From Archangium gephyra (GTDB lineage Bacteria > Myxococcota > Myxococcia > Myxococcales > Myxococcaceae): DNA of 64,000 nt. The position numbers were made by a program, and so were the translations under genes. Below are positions 30,112 through 38,550 of this stretch, in pieces; position 1 is the stretch's first letter, and each line of letters opens with the position of its first letter. The notes below the pieces were generated by a model that worked only from the letters and a program-made list of their open reading frames with translations, made no database searches and was not told the DNA's origin. The stretch covers positions 5,914,501 through 5,978,500 of the forward strand of contig NZ_CP011509.1 in NCBI RefSeq assembly GCF_001027285.1, given 5' to 3'.

Positions 30112-32004
30112 ATGGCACGTATCGCCCGTCTCAGTGACGTCCTCATCAACAAGATCGCCGCCGGTGAGGTGGTGGAGCGCCCCGCCTCCGTCGTGAAGGA
30201 GCTGGTGGAGAATTCCATCGACGCTGGCTCTCGCACCATCCGCGTGGCGCTGGAGAAGGGGGGCCTGGGGCGCATCACCATCTCGGACGACGGGCACGGC
30301 ATGGGGATGGAGGACGCGCGGCTGTGCCTGGAGCGCCACGCCACCAGCAAGCTGCGCGAGCTGGACGATCTGTTCACCATCAACACCAAGGGCTTCCGGG
30401 GCGAGGCGCTGCCGGCCATCGCCTCGGTGTCGCGCTTCACCCTGCACACGGCCGAGCCGGGGGCGCAGGTGGGCACGAAGGTGGTGGTGGAGGGCGGGAG
30501 CGATCCGCTGGTGGAGGAGGCGCCGCCGCGGGTGGGGACGGTCATCTCGGTGGAGGACCTGTTCTACAACACGCCCGCGCGGCGCAAGTTCATGAAGCGC
30601 GAGGCCACGGAGCTGCAGCACGCGGAGGAGGCGGTCATCCGGCTGGCGCTGGCGCACCCGGACGTGGCCTTCTTCGTGGAGCACGGGGGCCAGCAGCTCT
30701 TCACCAGCCCGGCGAGCCCGGGAGACCCGCGCGAGCGCATCGCCGCGGCGCTGGGGCCGGGGGTGCACCCGCACCTGGTGCCGGTGGAGGAGCGGCGGCT
30801 GGGGGTGAGCGTGACGGGGCACATTGCCTCGCCCGAGTACACGCTGCCCAACGCGCGCGGCATCTACACCTTCGTCAACCGCCGCTACATCCGGGACCGG
30901 GGCCTCAACAGCGCCATCCAGCGCGCCTTCCAGGAGTTCCTCGCGTCGGGGCGCCAGCCGGTGGTGGTGCTCTTCATCGACGTGGACCCGCGGGCGGTGG
31001 ACGTGAACGTGCACCCGCAGAAGCAGGAGGTGCGCTTCGCGGACGCCAAGGGCGTGGGGGACACGGTGCACGCGGCCATCTCCCGGGCGCTCCGGGCCGC
31101 GCCCTGGCTGGGCAACAAGGGGGAGGGTGGGGGGCCCGAGCAACCGCGGCAGGCCGCCCACTACGCCATGGCCGTGGAGCGCTTCCTCACCCGCGCGCAG
31201 GAGGCCACCTGGGGTGCGCCACTGCCACTGCCTGGCACCCAGGATGCCCCCGTTCCCGGAGGGGGCCCCACCTCGCCGCTGCCCTTCGCCCCCACGTCCA
31301 TGCAGGGGCCCTCGGGCCCGGCCTTCGCGCCCGTCACCACGCTGCTGCCGGGGCGCGCGCCCGCCTTCGGCCAGGCCCAGCCCCAGCTCAACGAGGCGCC
31401 GCCGCCGGGCTACTTCGGCGCGCTGCGGCCCATGGGGGTGCTGGGCGAGCGCTTCCACGTGTGCGAGGGGCCCGGTGGCACGCTGGTGGTGCTGGACGCG
31501 CACGCGGCCCTGGAGCGGGCGCGGCTGATGGGCTTCCAGCGGATGGTGGAGCGCGAGGAGGCGCCGGTGCCCACGCTCTTCGGCGCCATGGTGGAGCTGC
31601 CGGTGTCGGTGGCCAAGGCGTTGGTGGAGGGGCGCGAGGCGCTCGCGCGGCTGGGGCTGGAGGTGGAGCCCTTCGGTGGGACGACGCTGGCGCTCAAGGC
31701 GGTGCCGCCCTCGCTGGTGGGCGCGGACGCCCGGGCGCTGCTGGAGGCGCTGGCGCGAGCCCTGCCGCCGCCCGGCTCGGCGCTGGATGGCACGACGCTG
31801 GCCGAGGGCCTCCGGGTGCTGGCCTGCCATGCCGCGCGCCATGCCGAGGGCCAGCTCAGCGAGGGCAAGCTCCGGTCGCTCCTGGGCGAGCTGGACGCGG
31901 CGGACTTCCACCCCTCCTGCATCCACGGCACGGTGGTGGTGCTCGAGGTGCCGCTGCTGGAGCTGGAGCGGCGCGCCCTGCGGCCTCCCAACCCGAAAAT
32001 TTGA
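30112..32004 (+). CDS. mutL: DNA mismatch repair protein MutL
   Basis: 630 residues. The GHKL ATPase N-terminus is textbook (IARLSDVLINKIAAGEVVER, ELVENSIDAG, DDGHGM, HATSK, GFRGEALPAIASV), then the transducer domain (~210-330) and a Pro-rich linker. The C-terminal dimerisation domain starts ~440. Its endonuclease-type motifs are altered: DAHAALERARL at residue 462 where DQHAxxERxxxE is usual, and CIHGTV near residue 603 where CPHGRP is usual. MutL couples MutS mismatch recognition to strand incision and helicase loading; nicking activity here is doubtful. mutS is not in the window. Confidence 0.95.
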   Translation: MARIARLSDVLINKIAAGEVVERPASVVKELVENSIDAGSRTIRVALEKGGLGRITISDDGHGMGMEDARLCLERHATSKLRELDDLFTINTKGFRGEALPAIASVSRFTLHTAEPGAQVGTKVVVEGGSDPLVEEAPPRVGTVISVEDLFYNTPARRKFMKREATELQHAEEAVIRLALAHPDVAFFVEHGGQQLFTSPASPGDPRERIAAALGPGVHPHLVPVEERRLGVSVTGHIASPEYTLPNARGIYTFVNRRYIRDRGLNSAIQRAFQEFLASGRQPVVVLFIDVDPRAVDVNVHPQKQEVRFADAKGVGDTVHAAISRALRAAPWLGNKGEGGGPEQPRQAAHYAMAVERFLTRAQEATWGAPLPLPGTQDAPVPGGGPTSPLPFAPTSMQGPSGPAFAPVTTLLPGRAPAFGQAQPQLNEAPPPGYFGALRPMGVLGERFHVCEGPGGTLVVLDAHAALERARLMGFQRMVEREEAPVPTLFGAMVELPVSVAKALVEGREALARLGLEVEPFGGTTLALKAVPPSLVGADARALLEALARALPPPGSALDGTTLAEGLRVLACHAARHAEGQLSEGKLRSLLGELDAADFHPSCIHGTVVVLEVPLLELERRALRPPNPKI

Positions 32005-32076
32005 CCCTCCAAGCGTCACTGCTACGGTGCGCGCCCTGCCTGTAGCACCGGGGCGGACTGACGCGAGGAGGAGCGC

Positions 32077-32232
32077 ATGCGCGGCGTGATCACCCTGCGG
32101 GACGTGATGGCCAACCTGGGCCTGGTCCGGCGGGAGTTCGGCTCGGTGTGTGTCGTGCGGTGCCTGCTCGCGGCCCTGTCCCGGCGCCGCACCACGTTCC
32201 TCGAAGTCGCGCTGCGCCTGAAGGACTCCTGA
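32077..32232 (+). CDS. 51-residue hypothetical protein
   Basis: An ATG at 32077 has a strong purine-rich RBS (gaggaggag) a few bases upstream and opens a frame of 51 codons ending 3 bp before the next gene's start. The product (starts MRGVITLRDVMANLG) is basic, with alternating hydrophobic and Arg-rich stretches, and could form one amphipathic helix. No family is recognised. The RBS and tight spacing to 32236 argue that it is real and cotranscribed. Confidence 0.5.
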   Translation: MRGVITLRDVMANLGLVRREFGSVCVVRCLLAALSRRRTTFLEVALRLKDS

Positions 32233-32235
32233 CCG

Positions 32236-32928
32236 ATGCGCCGTCTCACCCTGCTCGCCCTTCTGCTCGCCGCCGGGAGCGCCTCCGCCCAGGACGACGA
32301 GGAGCCCCTGCCGCTCAACGGCGTGGGCCGCATCTCCGTCCAGGCGGGCTGGCGGCTCTCCTCCAACGGCACCTTCTACGACAGCTACTACGCGCTGCCG
32401 TCCTCCCAGGGCTTCCAGCGCGCCCCCGAGTCACCGGGCGGCCCCTTCCTGGCGGGTTCCTTCGCGTACTCCGTCACGGAGTTCTTCGAGCTGGGGATCG
32501 ATCTCTTCGCCACCGGCGAGCAGCTGCGGCTCACGGGGGCCCCCACCATCACCAACGTCACCTACGGGGCGCTGGTGGGCGTGCGCCTGCAGACGCTGCT
32601 GGACATCCTCACCCCGGAGGGCGTAGTGCCCTTCGTGGGCGTGCAGACGGGTCCCACGCTGGCCTACTCGGTGGCCGAGGGGGTGGGCTCGCGCGAGCTC
32701 TTCACGCAGGCCTGGGCGGGCACCGTGGGAGCGACCTTCCGCTTCTCCCCCCAATGGGGACTGACGGCGGAGTACCGCCTGGCCTTCGCCCGGGGCCAGA
32801 GCGTCTTCAACAACAAACCCGAGTTCAAGGGGCTCGCCTCCTACAACGCGGGGGGCAACTGGTTCGCGCTGGGGGTGACGTACTTCTTCGCGTCGGATCC
32901 CATCCGGCCGTTCTCCTCCTCGCCCTAG
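32236..32928 (+). CDS. Outer-membrane beta-barrel-like protein
   Basis: 230 residues. A signal peptide (LTLLALLLAAGSASAQ) is followed by strand patterns with aromatic girdle residues (FAYSVTEFFELGIDLFATG, YGALVGVRLQTLLDI, PFVGVQTGPTLAYSV), ending in LGVTYFFASDPIRPF. This fits an 8-strand outer membrane barrel of the OmpA/OprF type, although no family motif is exact. It is cotranscribed with the 51-residue ORF and lies behind mutL. Confidence 0.8.
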   Translation: MRRLTLLALLLAAGSASAQDDEEPLPLNGVGRISVQAGWRLSSNGTFYDSYYALPSSQGFQRAPESPGGPFLAGSFAYSVTEFFELGIDLFATGEQLRLTGAPTITNVTYGALVGVRLQTLLDILTPEGVVPFVGVQTGPTLAYSVAEGVGSRELFTQAWAGTVGATFRFSPQWGLTAEYRLAFARGQSVFNNKPEFKGLASYNAGGNWFALGVTYFFASDPIRPFSSSP

Positions 32929-33064
32929 CGGCGTGCCGCTCGCCTGACCCCCTGCCTTCGAAGAATGCACCGGAAATTCTTCGGGGCTCGGGGTCTGTTT
33001 CCGGGGCCGACCACCACGAAGCGGGTGTGAAAAGTCACCAATCCCGCCCGACGGAGCCCCTACG

Positions 33065-34105
33065 ATGCAAGAGGCCGAGATCATTTCCGGGCCCAACAGG
33101 AAGATGTCCATGGCTGCTGAGACGAAGCCGGAGCAGAACAAGGAACTGAGTGAGATCCGTAAGGAGGTCATCGAGGCGCGCAACCTCGTGATCAAGACGG
33201 ACAGCCTGCTGAAGAACCTTCACGCGGAAGTGAAGGCCATTGGCAAGCGGCACGAGGATCTCCAGAAGCGGCAGTGGATCTCCTCCGGCGTGGCGTACGC
33301 GATCTTCGCGGCGCTGTGCGTGGCGGGCGCGGTGTTGGTGAGCTCGGCGAAGAGCTCCGGCGCGACGGCCGAGCGCGAGCGCCTGGAGAAGACGGTGACC
33401 GAGCTGACGACGCAGCTGGACAAGCAGCGCACGGAGCTGACGGCGACGCAGACGGCCCAGCGCCAGGCGGCCGAGGTCTTCCGGCTGATGACGACGCTGC
33501 CGGGTGACGAGCGGCTCAAGGGCGTGGACGAGCTGGTGAAGCTGGACACCTCGAAGCTGACGCAGCTGGAGCGTCAGGCGCTCACCGACAAGGCGGCGCA
33601 GCTGCGCCGGGAGATTGGCGACTCGGCGTTCGAGCGCGGCAAGGCGGCCTTCCGTCGCAACGACATGAAGACGGCGATCGATGAGATCTCCCGCTTCGTG
33701 GCGATGAACCCGCCGGCGGATCAGCTGTTGGAGACGTCGTTCTTCCTGGGCATCGCCTACAACATGGAGCGGAAGCACGAGCAGGCGGTGCCGCAGCTGA
33801 CGCGCTACATCGAGAGCGACCGGAAGGCGAAGAACCGCGACTACGCGATGCTGCTGCTGGCGCAGTCGCTCCAGGAGACGAACCAGCTGGAGAAGGCCGC
33901 GCAGATGGTGAATGACGGCGTGACGCAGCACCCGGCCAGCGAGTACATCCCGCAGTTCCGCGGCCGTCTGGCGACGGTGCGGCGGCTGATGTCGGGTGGC
34001 ACGGCGGCGGCTCCGGCTCCCGCGGCGGTTCCGGCGGGTGGGACCGCGGCTCCGGCTCCGGCGGCGCAGCCCGCCGCGGCGCCCGCGCCCGCTCCGGCGC
34101 AGTAG
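33065..34105 (+). CDS. Membrane protein with coiled coil and TPR-like domain
   Basis: 346 residues. A cytoplasmic N-terminal helix (~25-70, EIRKEVIEARNLVIKTDSLL) leads to one transmembrane segment (~75-97, SGVAYAIFAALCVAGAVLVS). Beyond it is a coiled coil (~100-145, RLEKTVTELTTQLDKQR). The periplasmic part (~170-310) has TPR-like helices (AFRRNDMKTAIDEISRFVAM, ETSFFLGIAYNMERKHEQAV). The last ~40 residues are Ala/Pro repeats. Such architecture suits an envelope scaffold or protein-assembly factor; no specific role is known. A good terminator follows. Confidence 0.82.
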   Translation: MQEAEIISGPNRKMSMAAETKPEQNKELSEIRKEVIEARNLVIKTDSLLKNLHAEVKAIGKRHEDLQKRQWISSGVAYAIFAALCVAGAVLVSSAKSSGATAERERLEKTVTELTTQLDKQRTELTATQTAQRQAAEVFRLMTTLPGDERLKGVDELVKLDTSKLTQLERQALTDKAAQLRREIGDSAFERGKAAFRRNDMKTAIDEISRFVAMNPPADQLLETSFFLGIAYNMERKHEQAVPQLTRYIESDRKAKNRDYAMLLLAQSLQETNQLEKAAQMVNDGVTQHPASEYIPQFRGRLATVRRLMSGGTAAAPAPAAVPAGGTAAPAPAAQPAAAPAPAPAQ

Positions 34106-34129
34106 CTCCAACACCCTCCACGCCGTCCT

Positions 34130-34150
34130 CCCTCTCCCTCTGGGAGAGGG
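34130..34150. repeat. REP-like palindromic element, copy B
   Basis: The stem is identical to copy A (34130-34138 with 34142-34150), but the flank after it reads ccgggcctgggtt rather than acggggtgaggg, so this is a partial copy of the element. Confidence 0.7.
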
Positions 34151-34152
34151 CC

Positions 34153-34192
34153 GGGCCTGGGTTCCCCACGAGGAGCCCGGGCCCTTTGTCTT
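34153..34192 (+). terminator. Hairpin terminator with T-rich tail
   Basis: A 9-bp stem with one T-G pair (34153-34161 with 34176-34184) is followed by tttgtcttt, 48 bp after the stop of the TPR-membrane gene. It also lies between convergent genes. Confidence 0.75.
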
Positions 34193-35215
34193 TCACGGGA
34201 AGTAGGGCCAGGCCATGAGGCCGTCCATCGGATCGAACGTGAAGCGCATGGCCAGCGAGCCCGTGCCTTTGTTGCGCCCGCCCAGGGCGACCGTGAGGGC
34301 GAGCTCCATTCCGACCCGGGGCACCGCGAACCGGTACGCCCCTCCCACGGTGAACTGCTCGAGCCCTCGCGAGTCGTGGAGCATGCCCAGCTCCACCGTG
34401 GTGGCGTTCAAGGCACTGTCGCGCAGGGAGAGCCCCATCCGCGTCGACACGTGGAATCCCGGCCGGTGCCCATCGAGTGTCTCGGCGGAGAGCAGCGGGA
34501 ACGAGACCCCCAGGTGGAAGGCATCGTCATTGGAGTAGTGGTTGCCTCTCCAGATGATCCCCGGCTCCAGTCCGAGCCGTCCCCCTCGTCCCTCGACGAA
34601 ACTGGAAGGCAGATGGACCCGGGCGAAGGGCCGGGCCACGCCATCGATCTCTCTCAGCAGGAAGGGGAGGCGCCAGAGCTGGTACGAGGCGCCCACCGAC
34701 GCGGGCCCCATACGCGCGGCCCCGGTTCCCAGACCATCGAGGAGCGTGCTCAGGTGGCCGGAGACGGAGAGACCCGGCAGGGCCCTGGGGAGTGGGATCA
34801 GGAAGAGACTCGTGTTGAAGGCCACCACGGCTTCGGACCGTGCGCCGGCCTTCACCGAGCCCACCTGCATCGAGGTCCAGAGTCCCCGCTCCGGGCAGGG
34901 CGGCTCCATCAGCCCCAGCTGACCTGGCCCCACACCGGTGGCGAGCGGACCCATGGGAACGTACGTGGCGCGCCTGTACTCCCGCGTCCGCCGCCACGAT
35001 TCCTTCAGCTCCGCCATCACCTCCGGGATCCGCTCCTTCGGGCCCATGTGCAGCTCCAACCGCATGTCATCCATGCTCCAGTGCGTCGCGATCAATCTGA
35101 TCGCGGGGCCGGAGAGGCAGGGCTGGCTCTGTATCTGCCAGCACCACCCCACTCCCGGAACCCCGAGGCTCAGCAGGAGCCCCAGGGCACACAGCCCTCG
35201 GTACAGACCTGTCAT
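34193..35215 (-). CDS. Exported hypothetical protein, barrel-like
   Basis: 340 residues. The N-terminal hydrophobic segment (LCALGLLLSLGVPGVGW) is a signal peptide. The mature protein has strand-rich patterns (ARVHLPSSFVEGRGGRLGLE, FHVSTRMGLSLRDSALNATT, YRFAVPRVGMELALTVALGG) and ends in MRFTFDPMDGLMAWPYFP, suggesting an outer membrane barrel. No family is recognised. It is monocistronic, with its 3' end against the terminator of the opposing gene. Confidence 0.75.
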   Translation of the reverse strand: MTGLYRGLCALGLLLSLGVPGVGWCWQIQSQPCLSGPAIRLIATHWSMDDMRLELHMGPKERIPEVMAELKESWRRTREYRRATYVPMGPLATGVGPGQLGLMEPPCPERGLWTSMQVGSVKAGARSEAVVAFNTSLFLIPLPRALPGLSVSGHLSTLLDGLGTGAARMGPASVGASYQLWRLPFLLREIDGVARPFARVHLPSSFVEGRGGRLGLEPGIIWRGNHYSNDDAFHLGVSFPLLSAETLDGHRPGFHVSTRMGLSLRDSALNATTVELGMLHDSRGLEQFTVGGAYRFAVPRVGMELALTVALGGRNKGTGSLAMRFTFDPMDGLMAWPYFP

Positions 35216-35267
35216 GGGGACGGACGGTACCCGTGGTCACCCCACGGGAATCCTCATCGAATCATCA

Positions 35268-38200
35268 TCAATTGCTCACGGTGATGGAGACGGTGGCGCT
35301 GTAGGCGGCGTTGCCGGCGGGGTCGACGGCGCGGCTCTTGAGCGTATTGGCGCCGTTGGCCCGGGTGGTGGTGTCCCAGGAGAACGAGAAGGGCGCCGTG
35401 GTGTCGGAGCCCAGCAGGGTGGAGCCCAGGTAGAAATCGACCTTGGACACGGTGCCCCGGTCATCGCTGGCGGTGGCCTCGATGAGGACGGTGCCACTGA
35501 GGACGGCACCCGCGGTGGGCGAGGTGAGGGCGCTGGTGGGGGCCGTCAGGTCGTTGTCGAAGACGACGTTGACGGGAGCCGAGACGGTGATGTTGTTGGA
35601 GGTGTCGTAGGCCCTGGAGGTCAGCGCACGGGGGCCGTTGGAGAGGCCGCGGGTGTTGTAGCTGCAGGAGTAGGGGACGGTGTTGTCGGTGCACACCAGG
35701 GTGGTGCCCGCGTAGAACTCCACCTTGTAGATGCCCCGATCGTCCGTGGCGCTGGCGGTAAGGGTGATGGTGCCGGTGACGGTGGAGCCCTCGGTGGGAG
35801 TGGTGATGACCACCGAAGGCGGGGTGAAGTCGTTGTCGGCGGTGACGGTGAGCGGAGCGGAGGTGGTGCTGTAGCCCACGGCATCCAGCGCCCGGGCGGT
35901 CAGGACACGGGGGCCGTTGGGGCCGTTGCGACTGTTCCAGGACACCGAGAAGGGGGAGGCGGTGTCGGAGCCCACCAGGGTGTCGCCGTCGTAGAACTCC
36001 ACCTTGGTGACGCCCACGTTGTCGGAGGCCGCCGCCGAGACGGTGACGGTGTTCTTGACGGTGGCGCCAGCGGCCGGGGCGGTGATCGACACCGTGGGCG
36101 GGACGAAGTCGTTGTCGACGGTGACGGTCACGGTGGAGCCTCCGGAAGAGGAGAGGCCCGCGGCGTCGAAGGCGATGGCGGAGAGGGAGTAGGCGCCGTT
36201 GGAGGCGGAGCGCGTGTCCCACGAGAAGGAGAAGGGCGCGGTGGTGTCGGAGCTCAGCAGGGTGGAGCCGGCGTAGAAGTCGACGCGGGCCACGCCGAAG
36301 TTGTCGGAGGCGGAGGCCGAGAGGGTGACCGTGCCCTTGAGGGTGGCGCCAGCGGCCGGGGCGGTGAGGGAGGCGGTGGGCGGCGTGGTGTCCACGTCGG
36401 TGCCCACGGCGAACACCAGGTCATCGTGGTCGTTCACCGTGCCCGCGTTGCACTCGGAGGTGCTCCCCCCACTGCGGTAGACGGCGCGCAAGGCCTGCTG
36501 GGCGCCCGAGGGCAGCAGGTACGTGGTGGACAGGACCCGTGCGCCGGTGGCGGTGGGGCTCAGGGTGGTGAGGTACGTCCACGACGGCGCGCCCGCGTCC
36601 GCGGCGTAGAACAGATCCAGCCGCTCATTGGCCGTCGAGCTCACCCAGACGGTGACGTCGACCTTCACCTCCTTGCCGGGGGCGAAGGGCGTCCTATCCA
36701 CCCGCGAGACCAGGATCTGATCGATCGAAGGACTGGAGTGGAAGGTGCCACTCGTCCCATCCGCGCAGGAGCCACCCAGGGTGTTGGGCTGATGGGGCTC
36801 GGGGCCGAGGTTGGCACGTCCCCTCACCAGCGTGGTGGTGTCGCAGCGGTACGTGACCTCCGGGCACAGGGGCACTCCGCGCGTGGCGTCGTACCCGGCG
36901 GTGCCGGGGTGGAGGATCGAGACGGAGACGGTGGCGCTGTAGGCGGCGTTGCCGATGGGATCGTAGGCGCGCGTCTTGAGCGTATAGGCGCCGTTGACCT
37001 GACCTTGGGTGTCCCAGGAGAAGGAGAAGGGCGCGGTGGTGTCGGTGCCCAGCAGGGTGGAGCCCAGGTAGAACTCGACCTTGGAGACGGTGCCGCGGTC
37101 ATCGCTGGCGGTGGCCTCGATGAGGACGATGCCGGAGAGGACGGCGCCCGCGGTGGGCGAGGTGATGGCGCTGGTGGGGGCCGTCAGGTCGTTGTCGAAG
37201 ACGACGTTGACGGAGGAGAGGGCCGTGTTGGTGGCGGTGTCCGTGGCCCTGGCCGTCAGGACACGGGGGCCATTGGAGAGGTTGCGGGTGTTGTAGCTGC
37301 AGGAGTAGGGCGAGGAGGTGTCGGAGCACAGGACGGTGCTTCCGGAGAGGAACTCCACCTTGGACATTCCCCGGTCATCCGTGGCCGTGGCGGTGAAGGT
37401 GAGGGTGCCGGTGACGGTGGAGCCCTCGGCGGGCGCGGTGAGGGCGACCGTGGGCGGGGTGAAATCGTTGTTGGCGGTGACGGTGACCGGAGCGGAGGTG
37501 GCGTTGTTGCCCACGGCATCCAGTGCGCGGGCGGTCAGGGTGCGCGCGCCGTTGGAGCCGTTGCGGCTGTTCCAGGACACCGAGAAGGGGGAGGAGGTGT
37601 CGGAGCCCACGAGGGTGGAGCCGTCGTAGAACTCCACCTTGGTGACGCCCACGTTGTCGGAGGCGGTCGCCGAGACGGTGACGCTCCCCGTGATGGTGGC
37701 TCCGGCGGCCGGGGCGGTGAGGGACACCGTGGGGGGGATCCAGTCGTTGTCGACGGTGACGGTCACGGCGGAGCCTCCGGAAGAGGAGAGGCCCGCGGCG
37801 TCGAAGGCGATGACGGAGAGGGCATGGGCGCCGTTGGAGACGGAGCGGCTGTCCCACGAGAAGGAGAAGGGCGGGGAGGAGTCGGAGCCCAGCAGGGTGG
37901 AGCCGGCGTAGAACTCGACGCGGGTCACGCCGAAGTTGTCGGAGGCGGAGGCCGAGAGCGTGACGGTGTTCTTGACGGTGGCGCCAGCGGCGGGAGCGGT
38001 GAGGGAAGCGGTGGGCGGCGTGGTGTCCACGTCGGTGCCCACGGCGAACACCAGGTCATCGTGATCATCCATCTCGCCCGGGGAGCAGGGCATGGGCATG
38101 CCGTAGGTCCGGTAGACGCCGCGCACGGCCTGCAGGGGGCCCGCGGGCAGCACGTACGTGGTGGACATCGTCAGGTAGCCGCTGGTGTACGGGCGCAGGG

Positions 38201-38550
38201 TGGTGAGGTACGTCCACGACGGCGCGTTCGCATCCGCGGCGTAGAACAGATCCAGCATCTCGTTGGAGGGCTCGAGACTCGCCCAGAAGTTGACCTCGAG
38301 CTTCACCTCCTTGCCGGGGGCGAACGGCGTCCCATCCATCCGGATGACCCGGAGCCGCTCCAGCGAGGGGTCGAACTGGTACAGGCCGTAGAGGCCCTCC
38401 TGGCCATCCGCGCAGGAGCCCCCCAGGGTGTTGGGCTGGTGCTGCTCGGGGCCGAAGTTGACGCCCCGGCCGGCGAGCAGCCCCATGGAATCGCAGCTGC
38501 TGCTCGGGGTGAGGCAGCGCGGGACGCCCATCACCGGGTCGTAGAGCGCG
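35268..38550 (-). repeat. Two ~1.65-kb tandem units within the subtilase gene
   Basis: The QPNTLGGSCADG site recurs about 1.65 kb apart (near 38430 and 36785). Each is followed by an LFYAADA-containing stretch, DDHDDLVFAVGTDVDTTPP and four Ig-like repeats. Nearly identical DNA stretches (for example the DTTPPTASLTAPAAGAT coding parts) show recent duplication or gene conversion. Confidence 0.85.

Noticed and set aside
35268-38550. CRISPR-like repetition
   Set aside because: The repeats are long, in frame, and encode Ig-like domains; there are no short uniform repeats with unique spacers.
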